Assembly (NCBI GenBank): GCA_035610835.1
Contig: CM069446.1
Coordinates: forward strand, 73,827,062 to 73,891,061
Source of the DNA: Ophiura sarsii
Taxonomy: Eukaryota > Echinodermata > Ophiuroidea > Amphilepidida > Ophiuridae
Reading direction: 5' to 3'
DNA length: 64,000 bases
The first letter of the stretch is position 1, and each line of letters begins with the position of its first letter. The notes under the pieces were generated by a model. It saw only the letters and a program-made list of their open reading frames with translations. It searched no databases and was not told the origin of the DNA. Positions 1 to 13,080 of the stretch are shown in pieces. The translations under genes and the position numbers were made by a program.

Positions 1-424
1 TTTATGTCACCATACATGTGAGGACAAAAGTATGTTATGTATATTGACGTCTAATGGAGTACAGGGTCATACACCCTAGGGGGTGAGGACACTACTCCTA
101 TACGTTTTTATGCATGAAAAATTCGAGGACTTGAAAAACATTTCCGGCTGGTTAGACAAATGTCCTCAAATTGGCGGGTGCGGAAGTACACATAGGCTAT
201 ACATAACCCCATACATAAACATTTATAGTGATACATGTAGTAGTTATCGTATATTATAGTGTATACATTTTTATATGTTTAAGAATATAATTTTAGGATC
301 CCGTTTAAAACAATTGCTTTAGATTTATGTAAATATTAAAATTTAAAAAAAATCAGGAACAAATAATCGGGAAAAATGTTGTGATATTTGTCATTCGAGG
401 GAATGGAGAACCTGGCCCAACACG
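1..424. other. No gene seen
   Basis: AT-rich non-coding sequence. I see no reading frame, RNA gene or clear repeat border before the LINE remnant that follows. Confidence 0.5.
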
Positions 425-1290
425 CAGGAACTCAAAACGTTAACAAGGAGTGCTAAATAACTGGGTATGGACATCAGTGTAGAAAAATGTAAGGTGGTGA
501 AGGTGGGATCCAAAAAGTATGAGTAAGTGACAGCATACTTTGGAATTAAAAACTACACACAGAAAACACTATGTAAAAAAATTACACAAATTATGTAAAA
601 AATACACGATCTGTGTAAAAATAGAACTCCATAATATATATGTAAACAGTTGTGTTAAGCTTTTGCATAGGAATTTACACAAGCTTGGGTATATATTACA
701 TGTTTTATGTAAACTCTTACATAATAATTATGGAGTTCTATATTTACATAATTTTTTACATAGTGTTTTCTGTGTGTAAAGACAGTGTAACAGTTCAAGT
801 ATCAAGAAGAAACCAATAACAGATGATGCTCATAACAGGAGATCAAAATAAGAATTGCTGTTGTAACCTTTTCACTTCAAAAGTTGAAACCCATCTGGAG
901 GGAAAGCTCATTGAATGAAATCACGAATAAGGCTTCTACAAGCACTGGTAACACCCTTAAGTCCTTCTGTGCCATGTGAAACCTGGACACTTAATGCACA
1001 TAGACGGAGAACGAATAAATGCATACCATCAACCAAAAACGTAAGGAGCATTAAATAAGATCTCCTTTCAGTTACGAAAAGGAGAAAACTCATGGTGGTT
1101 TGAGCATGTTAAAAGTTAAATGGAAGCCGGCAAATGCTATTTTGCAAGGAGGGTCAGATGGGGTAAGAGAGGGGAGGTTGAAACAAAGACATTGATGGAC
1201 AATATCAAACAGTGGAAAGAAATTAAATTTGGCCGCCTGATCAGAATAGTCGGTGACAGGCAGCTATGGTAAACTTTAGACTCTACATCT
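425..1290 (+). pseudogene. Degenerate non-LTR retrotransposon (RTE/BovB-like) ORF2 3' end
   Basis: Conceptual translation, moving between frames, gives pieces typical of the C-terminal part of a LINE reverse transcriptase. Around 465-530 reads GMDISVEKCKVVKVG (palm/thumb area). Around 843-980 reads RIAVVTFSLQKLKPIWRES. Around 980-1020 reads CETWTLNAHRRR, the CETWT block usual in RTE-like elements, reached after a frameshift. Around 1130-1270 are remnants resembling the terminal ILQG...GR block. Stops and frame changes show it is dead. It is split by the foldback element at 554-778. The clade assignment rests on motif style only. Confidence 0.6.
554..778. mobile_element. Foldback MITE inserted in the LINE remnant
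   Basis: The two ends are inverted copies: TACACACAGAAAACACTATG on the left and its complement on the right, with the inverted homology continuing inward to the block ATAGAACTCCATAAT and its complement near 735-755. The loop is short. A 79-codon open frame inside is an accident of the palindrome. A related fragment with the same ATAGAACTCCATAAT core lies at 22,440-22,530. Confidence 0.75.
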
Positions 1291-2042
1291 ATCATTACGC
1301 TATTCTAAACCAAGATTTAAAGGAGGTGTCCAGAGCCTTTACCGCTTGTCAGGCTTGTTGACATGCTTGAAAACACCATTCTTTCACGCGACTAATGCTA
1401 CATCTCATGATATTTAAATTGGAACTGTCTGCCGGAATAGCCTACATCATGACTAGTGAATCTTTGATTTATTTCAAAAGATTCATGAAAACTTACCCAA
1501 TGTCGAGCTTTATCATGTTTATGTAGATATTGTTTTGGACTCTTGGGTTTCACAATAGTTTTATTTCACCTTTGTCAAAAGTTTCTTATGCGTCTTCATA
1601 GGCGGTGTTGTCATGAGCATTAGGCCCAAATCTTCCTTTCCCCTTTTCTTTATCTTTTAAAGTTATTATTCTTTTTTTTTTAATCAATTACAAATTTTTC
1701 ATGATTACATAATCGTCACCCTCTTTTTTTTATCTTAACAAAATTACATACATATATATATCAATATATTCCCAAAAACCCTGTTATTATATTACTTGTA
1801 TCATTTTCTTGCATTTAGGCCTAGGTAATTTCAAAATATGATTATTTCAAAGTCACACATCTCACACAATCAATGTACATTAATGTGTTTAAATCTCAAT
1901 TCTGATTTTAAAAGAAATATAAAATAAGGATGATTTGCTTATTGAAAATCATTTGCTTATTGATAATTGATGGTAGAAATGGATCGTTATCAACAACAAG
2001 TGTCTTGGTTTCTTGATCATGTAGGCCTATGGTCTTATTATG
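1291..2042. other. No gene seen
   Basis: AT-rich spacer with T-runs near 1,672 and one TAGGCCTA palindrome at 1,816. No coding or RNA feature recognised. Confidence 0.4.
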
Positions 2043-2044
2043 TA

Positions 2045-3121
2045 CGAGGGTCGTTCAAGAAGTTATACCTCCTCCCTCATAACATCGCTAATATGAATGG
2101 CAGCCTCATAACATTTGTCATGATATCGATTATAACTAGCTATGAATCATAGCTACACAATTATAGTAAATGAAAATTGATATCTGATCCACTGTTGTTT
2201 GGATGCAGTGAAAGCCAGAGAGATTTTGGACAACGGAAACGGAAAATTAATTACCCGCAAAATAATCCTTGTTTTTCGTCTTTTTCTCCGTATTGTATGG
2301 TTGGATTTAAAGGCACGGTTTTTTAATTCTGAAAATTGACAGCAATGGATGATATCTAAATATAATATGGTATTGTTATTTATAAATAAGAGTGTAAGCA
2401 ATATAAACTCTTGTAGGCTTGCAAATAGTATGATATCAATTCGATAGTCATACCATAGTGACACCTCGTATGTATTTATGGATTATGTGGTCATAATACA
2501 CGCTTTAACATGATAGTCATTAATTATGAGTTTTCTTTATGTGCAACCTTTAGAATAATTAATAAGATAGTCAATAGTAGAAAACAAAAGGTCTTGGAGA
2601 AACTTAGAATCTTTCCATTTAGTTAGTTCTGTATATTATTGAGGATCTCTCCTTTCATATGAAAAGCAATATGACTTGTACAGTGTTCCCAAGGGTAGGG
2701 TTAAACTTAAGGGTTGTCCTGATCTGGTTCTGGCTAATCAGCGGGAATATTTTCCCTACCAAATCAGTATTGTTTATAGTCTGTTGAAACGATATCTGCA
2801 ATTTAGAACTGCTACTTGGCCAATTATAGGTTAGGCCATGTCTGTCTCTTAGAATTGGCCATATGATCAGTAGGCCTAATCCGTACTCCGAAGATAATTT
2901 GCTGTTTTTAATCCGTTCCCGTCAAGCTGAATGTATCATTCGGCAGCTCGGCTTTCACTTCATCTCTAGAGAAGACAACCCGTAAGCTACTCAGACCAAT
3001 TTGTTATGAATTCGAAGCTGAGATTTATTAAAGCTACAATTGTGGAATATGTCATAAGACTGGCTTTATAATAGTTATCAAAGTTATGAGGTAGGAGATA
3101 CAACTTATTGAACGACCCTCG
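2045..3121. mobile_element. Mariner-type TIR element, non-autonomous, TA target duplication
   Basis: Starts CGAGGGTCGTTCAAGAAGTT and ends with the matching inverted sequence (TTGAACGACCCTCG), flanked on both sides by TA (2043-2044 and 3122-3123). The inverted homology runs about 40 bases with a few mismatches. CGAGGGTNNTTCAA ends with a TA duplication are typical of mariner transposons. No transposase frame survives in its ~1.08 kb. Confidence 0.75.
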
Positions 3122-3439
3122 TATTATTACATTGTGGATTTGTGTTATAAAAAAATTATAAGAAGCTATGTTTTTGATACTTAAACGTAATCGTCATGGT
3201 ATTGATGATTTAGAATGGTACTCTAATTCACTGACTCAAAAAATGTTCAACTGTCGTCATAGTATCCGTCATATCTGATCGTTGTATGTCATACATTCAT
3301 CTTGAGTCGTAAAATATTTCAAGTTTCACCTTTAGGCCTACTATCAAACCCATTACCATATCTAGTATAATTATTACCATTTTCATAATTAATGAATATC
3401 TTGTAACCAATCTGGTTTCAACGTGTAGTGTATGATGAT

Positions 3440-3640
3440 GGATGACTAATAATAATAATAATAATAATGTGGATTTATAATGCGCACTAATCCACCAAAA
3501 ATGGTGCTCGAGGCGCGATACAAAAAATAACTTACATTACAACATACATTTTAAAGTACAACTTAATCTACAATAATTTAACTAAATACAACTTAATAGT
3601 ATATTAATTATGTCAATAATGATATCATAATGTGTGAATA
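3440..3640. repeat. (AAT)n microsatellite plus dispersed retroelement-tail-like repeat
   Basis: A run of AAT trinucleotides at about 3,447-3,470 is followed by GTGGATTTATAATGCGCACT and a GCGC-bracketed motif. It resembles the 3' tail of the CR1/L2-like LINE seen near 42,030-42,110 (microsatellite next to a GCGC-bracketed motif). Probably an old retroelement tail. Confidence 0.4.
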
Positions 3641-5399
3641 CATGTAATACTACTAATATTTGAAAATTTAAAGAAATATAGCCTATTTATATGAAACCGA
3701 AAAAACACAATCATTATTTGTAGGCCTATACCTAATCCTTAACATCAAGTAATCAGGAATATGAAATTATGCTATGGTCATTACTTCTACCTTTAAAAGG
3801 GAACAGGCGTAGGGGAATTTAAAGGAGTACTTCAAATTGATTTAAATGATTTTTGCAGAGCGAAAATCTATGCGAAAATCTGTTTTAGATTAAAAAAATA
3901 ATCTTTTTCTTACACCATTTATTCATTTATTATTAGAACAAGTGGAATCTGCAGGCAATTGTAAAGTAAACTGGCTCAATTTCGGAGTTCATGTGCTTTT
4001 AGCTTGTGTTATTTTCGGAGTTCACAATGTTTTTGCATGTGTAGGCTTTTGTGTCTATTTGAAAATCAGTGGTAGCTGTTTTCTGGTGTTTTGTATATAT
4101 GCTTATCTAACAGATAAAAATAAAAAATAAAAAATAATAAAAATTAATCCAGATATGACTATCAATTATCAACAACGCTGATTCATTCTTGTGTTGACTA
4201 AGAGTAGATTCCCTGAATATAGTTATTAATCTTTTGAAAATACTGTTTACCTTTTAGATCGTTAAGAATGCCGCAAAGAGTGAATATAGTCATGTTTGTA
4301 TTTTACAACGCGATGCAACTTGCAAGAAGGACACGAATGACACGGATGAGACTCCGTACCACAGCGTTTCTAGTAATACTTCAGCAAATTTCACTACATC
4401 TTTACTGTTAATCTTTAAATATATAAATTCTAATATTTATATAGAAAACAGTAAAACAGTATCCATTGATTTCCCAATTATACGAGTTGACAAATAGAAA
4501 TTTTACCATATATATATGAGAACAATTTTACCGCACAAATTCAAACGTAGCATAGAAATGCCTGTGTACATGATGAGTACGGCAATGCATACCGTCTATT
4601 ATGTCTACTGTACACGAAAAATGCATCACAGCGCTCATTGATAATACAAGTATTCAGTACATGTAGGGCCACCAGGCATTAACGCACTATATGGCGATTG
4701 TCAAAATGTGAAAAAAGGAGGAGTTAGTTTTTGTGGCCTAAATATAGTTCTATAGGGCTTCCGGGCCTGAAATATTCACAAAAAACGCCAATTATATTGA
4801 TTATTAAGAATAACCAAAAACATATTCTGATTTATTTAATAGGTTGTAATTACACGAAACGGAAGATGGTGCAAATGAAATAAAACAAAAAACTGGGTTA
4901 ATGTATGCAAAAATAAATATGATGATTTCAACTTTTTATCCAAATATTGGTATTATTTGATAGCAAGATATGTTGTCCAAAGCTTGCATTTTACCAGAAG
5001 TCGTTATGTCGTGTCAGTTTGAATATATGGCCTGTAAATGCAAAATTCATTTAGTACAAAATAATATGCAAATTCTATGCAAATTAGGCTGTACCTTTAA
5101 AACTATCACCCCAAATCCTTGCAACTTTCAGGACTTGAAGGCCCAAACATCTGTCTTTCAATTTATCAAAACAATTCCAATGTGTATCCAAATTGCCGGT
5201 GTTTCCTTAACGGAGCATATTTTTTCTGTAATCTGCTGTCCTATGACATATGTTTATAGAAATCACGGTACCATCACGTGACCTCTACTCCGTGTACACT
5301 ACGTATTTAGAGAAGGGTCTATCACGATCAAGATTTCGTTCAATATCCCGATCATGAAGGAAAAGGAAGGCCATATTTCACGAGCAAATTGAGAAAACT
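3641..5399. other. No gene seen
   Basis: AT-rich sequence with only short chance frames. Those at about 3,942-4,130 and 4,970-5,281 show no family motif or splice context I can support. Confidence 0.4.
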
Positions 5400-5401
5400 A
5401 C

Positions 5402-5550
5402 GGCCCGGTCGCGAATTTATTAACCGTAAACAACATTTGGCCAAACACTGTATACTTGTATTATCAGTCTCATCATGAATACTATACGCTTTATTCTGTC
5501 AAGGTATCAAAGGTTGTTTACGGTAAATAATATCGCGGCCCGGTCCGTTC
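5402..5550. repeat. Small foldback repeat
   Basis: Imperfect inverted arms: GGCCCGGTCGCGAATTTATT plus ACCGTAAACAAC on the left, and the complement (GTTGTTTACGGT, then ATCGCGGCCCGGTCC) on the right. No target duplication identified. Confidence 0.55.
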
Positions 5551-5959
5551 TTTGCATGCATTTTGATCGAATTGCATTGTTTGTAGAATAATTGGATTAT
5601 ATTATGACAATTTGAGAAGAAACGCGGTTACTTTGGTGTGTTTTTTCCGGCTGATAAATACACTTTCTATAAAACGTATGTAATACGTATTCGTATCTTA
5701 GGAAATAAAAAACAAACAATTGGCATCATATTCCCGCAATTTAAAACTCGGTTTTGAACAATAACATCGTATTAAAGTACTCTGGTTTCTCTGCAAAAGT
5801 CGAATACATCTTTCGCCTTTTACTAAAGATTTACGTGCAGAGGAACAAATTAACGAGTATAGAATATTTTTCTATGGTCAGTTTTAACAAACAGACCTAA
5901 CAATTAAATAAAAGATAGATTTAAATTAACCTTAGATCTTAAAACAAGAAAAGAATATA

Positions 5960-6607
5960 CAGGGTGAGTCAAAAAAGAAGTTGTACGGGAATGAATATTT
6001 GTTTAAAAATAGACCAAACAAATTTGACAAACCAATGAGACACGTATTCAAAGATCAACTTATTCCGTCATATGACAAAAGAAATCATTGAAATCGATCA
6101 ATTATATCAGGAGCTATGCCTGTTTTGATAAAAGAACCCCTTTTTAGCTGTCCACGGAATGCTTAATTCTCTTGATATCTACCCACTCTAAGTGGGCAGC
6201 AAAATGTAGACACGGTCATTCATATTCAAATAAGATTAAGGCCCGGGAGTTTCAAACACAGGTGGGAATGGTGTGCCTAAAATAAATAACAGTGACTACA
6301 ATAAGACTTTAAACTTCTCTTTTTGACGGATCATATGATTTTGCATTATGAGGAATAAAACAATATGATAATGATGAGTTTCTTTACTTTGTTCTGTTTT
6401 ACGTATCGGTGGACAGCTAAAAATATGGGTTCTTTTACTAGTAAAATAGCTATAACTCTGGATAGGAATGATCGATTTCAGTCATTTTTTTTCAGATGAT
6501 CGGAAGAATATTTTCGTCAAAATATCGCTTGAGTTTTAGGTCAATTTTCTTTTTCTTTCTCAGGAAAAAATATTCAAATCCGTACAACTTCTTTTTGACT
6601 CACCCTG
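5960..6607. mobile_element. TA-target MITE with CAGGGTGAGTC ends
   Basis: Begins CAGGGTGAGTCAAAAAAGAA and ends with the complement (TTCTTTTTGACTCACCCTG), flanked by TA at 5,958-5,959 and 6,608-6,609. Subterminal sequence is also inverted: the block around GGGTTCTTTT...TAGCTGTCCACG recurs in complement near 6,410-6,440. Ends and TA duplication fit a Tc1/mariner-mobilised, non-autonomous element. No transposase. Confidence 0.8.
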
Positions 6608-8308
6608 TAGAACTCAATTGTGTGCATCGATATTGCTTCATCTCTGGGTAATTTGTTTGTTGCTTTTTCATTTGATGAATATATATAATATTTATGTATA
6701 GTATGAGACAAGTTTGATCTATCTCGAAGTTTAAGATACAATTTTACTAAACTGATTGAGGCTAGTATTAGCCAACAAAGAATCATTAAATAATCCGTTT
6801 CCATGCACTTGAAGAAGTTGAAGAAAAAAAATTGTCTCCAATTTTATTTATTACACTATTTTTTAATAGTAGACATGTACTGGATACTAGATTTAAAATT
6901 TTGTGAACAACACTCATTGCATTTTTGTACAATATAACGTTGAATTTATATTATAATATCACTTGTTTGCAGATTTTGTTCCATGTTTATTACGTTATAT
7001 ACTTCCTATCAGCTCTAAAACAGAACGAGTGCCAAAAACACAATATTATAGTTACGAAAGCATACTTCTACCAATTACAGCGAACAAAATGCAATGTAAT
7101 TTTGTAAATTGCAAGTATTATGAATCGTTTTGGGGTCTTCACATCACTGTTTGAACCTCAGCTTTAAAACTAAAAAAATGCACGGTTTTCCAAAATGAAT
7201 ATCTTTGTGCAAAGTATAAAATATATCTTTAATCGTATCTTTTTCCAAGCGTTATAATGTGTTTTTAAAAGTTAGCTCAGAAACAATAAATATTATGCTT
7301 TACCAAAACGCTGGCATTGGTATTCGGACTTTATGGGGTGGGTAACGTAATACACATATACAAACACATGTAAACAAATATATTCAACATCGACCAAGTC
7401 AGTTTATTTTGTACACAGACACATCTTGTAAATGGTATTTTAGTAAGTTAGGTTGCCCAAAGTCCACTAAAAGACAGTTCTATATATTGTCGACTTGCTC
7501 TTTTGATGTAGGGTAAATATGGTGAATAACGTAATAAACATGGTCACTAAATCGACAGATGTAACATGGCACTTTACAGATATGTTGTTAGACCATGACA
7601 TTATTACCTTTATCACATAGATTAGAAGTATAAATTGTGCCCCCTGCCCTCTATCGCCCTTAAAAAGTGAATGGGAGTTTCCAACATATTGTATTGACCC
7701 CAATGTTATATAATCAGTGATAACCACTTGCCAACACTGCTAGCAACCGTATGCTAATGAGTTGCTGACGGAGGTATTGATTTTGATAGATTATGTACAT
7801 GCTAAACAGTCAGTCGTTAGCACACACAAAAAGCGTTCACTGTGAAATGAAATATGCACGATTTCTTGCGGAAGACACGCACTCCGATTGGATGTGCATA
7901 TAATTAGTTTAGGAGCGGCTTATTTCAAACCCTTCTCATTTCGTCATGGTATTGTCTAATAGGCTAAAATTTGAACTGTGGTTTATAAAACCCATGAACT
8001 CCAGGTGATAAAAAGGATAATGGATATAACAATATATTTCTCATATAATAACAGTATTTCCTACCTTTCGATAAACCGGCACAATTACCACATATTATCA
8101 TCGCGTTTGATAGCAAATTTCTCCCAAAGAAAAAATAACACATTTGAAAAAGGTTATAAGGTTCCCGACATTAACATGTGAAACATCTTGGAAATAATGC
8201 AGTAATATACTCTGGAGGTAGACGATTACATCCATGAATGAAAATTTGCGGAGTAAAAATATACGCCATTTTCCAATACACAGACCAAATCGCTTATTGT
8301 AACAAAAT

Positions 8309-8390
8309 TTCGTCAGACAGGATTCGAACCGGCGCGGGGAGAATCCAATAGATTTATAGTCTATAGCCTTAACCGCTCGGCCATGACTAC
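8309..8390 (-). pseudogene. tRNA-Ser-like pseudogene or tRNA-derived element (anticodon position ATA)
   Basis: Read on the minus strand, the sequence starts GTAGTCATGGCCGAGCGG, a class II (serine-type) D-arm and box A. A five-pair anticodon stem ATAGA/TCTAT follows with loop CTATAAA, then a serine-like variable arm and the T-loop/box B GGTTCGAATCC. The anticodon position reads ATA where a serine tRNA would have AGA. The acceptor and T stems pair badly at the 3' end. Both points argue against a working tRNA. A SINE head is the alternative. Confidence 0.65.
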
Positions 8391-8649
8391 TCATTGAAAC
8401 GACCGTCGTGTTCAATGGATAATAAGCCAGTGGTGAACTATCGATTTAATCGACCAAAAATGAGTTATTTGGGGGAATTTTGAGGACTCATGTTATTTGA
8501 AATAAAAATAAAAATATTATGATCGAGCATCTAATGTAACAAACAGAATGTAACTACGAGAATCTACGGGATCCTCATAACAGAAAGGGCTCATCTCTCC
8601 CCTTAGTGATCGCGCTAACGACTGACTGTCATCTAACTAAAAAAAGGTG

Positions 8650-8960
8650 ATGTTTTGAAGAACTCAGGATTATTTTTTTTGGGGTGGGGGGCCTATTTTT
8701 GGAAAGGGTAAATTGGTACCAAAAAACTCGTAAAAGGTGGGGGGTTAGGACATATTTTAGTCCAAAACGGTCCGAAAAAATGCTTTGAAAGGGGGATTTT
8801 TGAAAAATAGGGGGGGATGGAGGTGGGGCGTTTTCACAAAAAAAGGAACATTAGTACAACAAAAAGTACATTGGTACAAAAAAAAAGGTACATGCCCCCC
8901 CCCCCCCATCCCCCCCCCCCCCCCCCCCCCCCCGCCTCCAGCCCCGCCCCACCTGGTTAC
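8650..8960. repeat. Dispersed repeat with long C-homopolymers
   Basis: G-rich motifs (ACATTAGTACAAC..., AAAGTACATTGGTAC...) followed by two C-runs at about 8,897-8,932. Two short frames here encode only proline runs from the homopolymer and are not genes. Confidence 0.5.
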
Positions 8961-9055
8961 GGGCCTGGAGAACTTGTTTATGAATTAAAGTATAACATTT
9001 GTTTCTTAATTCATGTTAAATATAAACACATTACCATGAACTTTGTTATCATAAT

Positions 9056-9110
9056 AAAGGGTTTAACAAAAGAAAGTATACCACTTTGTTTATGTCATTT
9101 TGAATATGAG
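9056..9110. repeat. Terminal fragment of the foldback family at 15,173-15,777
   Basis: GGGTTTAACAAAAGAAAGTA followed by TACCACTTTGTTTATGTC matches the end of the foldback at 15,173-15,777. It is a solo terminus. Confidence 0.5.
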
Positions 9111-12100
9111 TGGTTAAATAGTGAATACGGGAAGGATTTACTCTACATACATTATAACCACCGCAATGAACTGTGGATAATATTGTGACGAACGCGAAAA
9201 GGAAATACCATTGTGCGATCGATTTCGGGTTGTGCCCGTTGGACAAAAGGACCCGTAACTCACCAAGGACATAGTTAGTTGAATTTATTCATCCACAACA
9301 TTTGTTTAGCACAATCAGGGCATTGACCATATACAATATGTCATTGTGCCATATGTTACTTTAGTAAGGTCACGTCACGTACCAATGTTCATACACAGAG
9401 TGAACAAAGTTTGTGGAGGACAAATAAAACGAACCCGCGAAATTCAACAGACTTATGCATAACATGTAAAGCAATAGGCGACTGATCTCTATACTAGAAT
9501 TTAAATAACAATCATGTTAAAGATCGGCAATGTGATTAGTGCTTTAATCATGGATCATCCCTTCTGTAGGCTACTATTCCTATGGTACATGCCATATTAT
9601 AATGTAGTAAAGAAAGAATGCATGGAAAAGTACATGTACCTATAAGATTACTATGAGACTGTACATTGCTGTACATCCCTTACTAAAGGTCAAATCTAAA
9701 GGTATACCTTTTTTTGCTTTTTTAACACATTATTTGGCTGGTAAATACCACATATTTGATATCAATGGAAAGCTTGAAACACATTTTATCAGCTACCTTG
9801 ACTTATTCTGTGATTAAAACTACTCTCTTTGAGAAATGCCATCTGCAAGTATGAAGTTTCACGTATTTCGCATGACATCGGTGTTCCCCACCTTACTGAC
9901 CTTTTAAAAGGTATGCTATCCCCAAAGTATGCCAGCTAGCCGGTAGCCTTAGTCCCACTCTTCAAAGTGTTATGCATTTTATGGACGAAATGTCCGGCAT
10001 TTTTTCATAAAAAAGCCACCAAGAAATTGTATGTTTTCCCATAGCGTTACACACAAAATTACCCGGATGTGGCAATGAACAGCAACATTATTACCATTTC
10101 TCGACTATTGAGGGCAGTGCGTATAAATATACTAAAAACATAAGAACGTAACCTATGTGTTATGGTAACTTTTAATAGCACTAAATATTGAATAGCCTTT
10201 TATCTCTTAAAATTAGTAAGATATTGATTTGTTTTATTTAAAACGATGGTAATAGAATTGTTAATAAGATTGTACTCTGATGACCTTTTTGTCTCCACTA
10301 TTGCATTTGGTTCTGCCGGTATCGCCATTGGTTTTTTGCACTGTGTGGCACATATTTCTGTATAATAATGATAACAAAAACAAAACAAAGTTGATGACAT
10401 ATATTGCAGCTGTTTCAGCTAGGTATACCGTAATTTTTCACACAATTATACGAATTGGTTTATTACGTTATCCAATAGTCATAGAACTATGCATCATTGA
10501 AGCATGCAAACAAATGAGATTGTGTCAGTATGTGAGACAATATGTATGTACACTAAGTTAACATTCATAAACACATAATAAATGTTGAATCACTATGAAC
10601 AGGGTGCAATTATATTTATCAAATGATGAAAAGTGTATTACGTTGTCCATTATAAGGTGGTTTCAGTCCTCACATAGAATAGTCCACATATTAAAATTAT
10701 AACATTGGATACAATGTATGGTACTTAAGTACATCAATCATGAAAGTTACTGAATTGATGCCAACATTAACATGAGAATAGACAATGAGGTTGGTTACGT
10801 TATCCTGTTTATTACGTTATTGGCGACAGCAACAGTGCCTAATGCTAGCTTATAACATATATACAACGCAATCAATGTACACGTTAGCGATACCTACTAC
10901 ATTTCTTCACATTATAAACCCCATTGCGATATCATAGGTCCATTTGCAATGTTCTTAAGAGATCTATATGACTTCAACTTTCATTCAGCTTCATTTTCAT
11001 ATTACTCACAAGAACAAAATAATGAATTCTTACCATTCGTCGTGTTTTTTTTCGCACTGTATTTTCAACAAGTATTCCCAATGTATGCCTGCGAAAAGGG
11101 CCTGCCACATGTCTTTGCTAAATACAGTCGTAGAGTGTGGCTGTCTCTTTATCGATTTATTCGATAACGTAATAAACGATAACGTAGTAAACGTTTTTCG
11201 TACACAAAGTACCATGTAGACGATCTGGAAAGAGCTAGCGAGTGCTCCAAGTAACCACAGAGTCTATGTGTATGTATCAAATAGGTTTTTAACAAAAAAA
11301 TTGTGTTTTGATACTTAGTTCGGGAGAAATCTGAATAACGTAATAAACATCCTTAACAAGGTCGCATGCTTTGCAGCATTTTGATTTATTCTCAAGGTCA
11401 GACATGCTGCTAACGAATTTTGATTTTTTTTTTTTTCAAATACAATGTTCTTTTAGATTCAGAATATGTACATTTAAATGTTTAAATGGCAATTTTGAAC
11501 AACTTTGATATTCTATATATCGCAGGTAACGTTATAAACATCAATATCTCGGACAGAATATATTAAATTGAAACAGGTTAACATCGTAAAAAATGTGCAT
11601 TTTTTTCCTAACCATGGAATATCGCTATATGTTCCCTACAAATTAGGACACGTTTTGTAGAAAGTGTTGTACTTTTCGTATTGTAATTAATAAAGGCAAC
11701 ATTTACTGTTATACCGCGGACATGGAAATTTCGCTAATTTGGGGTATATGAGCGCAATGTTTTTAGTGAAAACACGATCAGAAGTATAGCAAAGTATATA
11801 TGTCCAAATAGAAAACATCAAGATCTATCCAGAAAATAAGTTTTTCAAGCAAGAAAACATTGTATAAAACGGTATTGGACCAAAGACATCAAAAAGTTCA
11901 TTTTGCACTGTTTTCATGAGAGTTAACCATATGATAAGCATGATAAGTGGAGTCATGTGATCCCAATTCTTGTCCATATGATAGAAAAGACATGTGACAT
12001 AGGTGATAAACATCACATATATATATATAAAGCACATTTTATAAATATGTCCATAAATATCATTTTAAACCCGTTTAAAACCACAATGTACCTTAATTTA

Positions 12101-12194
12101 CGGTCAGATTTATGTAATTAGTCAAACTAACAAACTAACGCGCGCTATATATGCGTAATGTATTTCAGCCACAGGTAATCGGGCAAATTTGGCC

Positions 12195-12530
12195 GGGGCG
12201 TGGTTATCAGATATTTTTTGGTAGGGATGTGCCGCCAGCAAAATGAAAAAACTGACCCATATTTTTACCAATTTGGGGGGGGGGGGGAGGAAATGGACCC
12301 ATACGTTTACCGGAAACCCATAATTGTCCTATATATTTTACTGATTTTGTCGGTGAAAAACAGCAAAATTAAAGATTTTAGACCCATACATTTCATCCAT
12401 TTACCAGACTGAGGGTGAAAAATGGGATCCTATCTGGGGGCATATCCCCGTAACCTCATATCCACTAAGTACCGCCCCGCCCCCCCACCCCCCCCCCCCC
12501 CCCTTCCCCCGGCATATTTCGGCAAAATGG
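12195..12530. repeat. Dispersed repeat with G- and C-tracts (copy 1)
   Basis: The segment GTGCCGCCAGCAAAATGAAA ... GACCCATA ... TTTACCAGAC recurs as its complement at about 19,130-19,340, so this is a dispersed element. G-run at ~12,275 and C-runs at ~12,478-12,503. Confidence 0.5.
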
Positions 12531-12599
12531 TGTGAAGTCATTCAGTGGAATGGAGAGCGTGCCCTGACCCACGTCCACCAGGACAATTCTGCACACTCT

Positions 12600-12800
12600 A
12601 CTGAACGGTGTTTTCTATTCTACATGATTGAAAGGTCATCCTTAAAAGAGTTGTATTCCAAAGTTTGAGTTGCATAACTCTAATGGTTCTTATTTTAGAC
12701 GCACAAGACGCCGTGAAATGTGCCCATTGAGTTGTACACAAACTATTTTAGTGGTTGCCACCTTTCGCGGTAATTCAACGTAATCATACTGATTTGGACC
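12600..12800. repeat. Dispersed repeat (three copies near the nucleotidase gene)
   Basis: Shares GTATTCCAAAGTTTGAGTTG, a TGCCCATTGAG block and an ACAAACT...GTGGTT block with 14,217-14,375 and, more distantly, 15,880-15,995. No protein signal. Confidence 0.5.
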
Positions 12801-13080
12801 GTCAAATTTCAGTATGTTAATCAGAAAAATATGATCTTTCATATGATATGAAAATCTTCATATGTTTGAGAAAAGTCTGTGTTATGAAAATGTGATCGGG
12901 TCATCTACCTTTAAGTACTTTACGTAAAGCAAATAATTATACGCACTTTTATGTGGGCAAAGTTTGATAAGGCTATTAAGATTACTATCGTAATACAACG
13001 TTGGATAAATTTGATAAACAAGCAAGCAAAGTGTGTTTATGGTTATTTTATGAATTACGTGTATAATGTTTGTGTACATT

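Larger units (their letters stand above)
6985..11539. other. Cluster of AACGTAATAAAC motifs on both strands
   Basis: The motif ATAACGTAATAAAC, or a one- to two-base variant, appears about 11 times in 4.6 kb. Plus orientation: 7,342; 7,526; 11,164; 11,179; 11,335; 11,525. Complement: 6,985; 10,458; 10,635; 10,793; 10,807. The sequence between copies is not obviously repeated. I did not notice the motif elsewhere in the window. The centre resembles a bZIP-type half-site arrangement (TTACGT), but function is unknown. The rest of this interval holds no gene that I can support. Confidence 0.5.

Noticed and set aside
540..779. 79-codon frame rich in HKL
   Set aside because: Lies exactly on the inverted repeat 554-778; no coding signal.
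2045..3121. Autonomous mariner transposon
   Set aside because: Good ends and TA duplication, but no transposase frame or DDE/DDD catalytic motif could be read on either strand.
8309..8390. Functional tRNA gene
   Set aside because: The serine-type body carries ATA at the anticodon position and poorly pairing acceptor and T stems, so it is more likely a pseudogene or SINE head.
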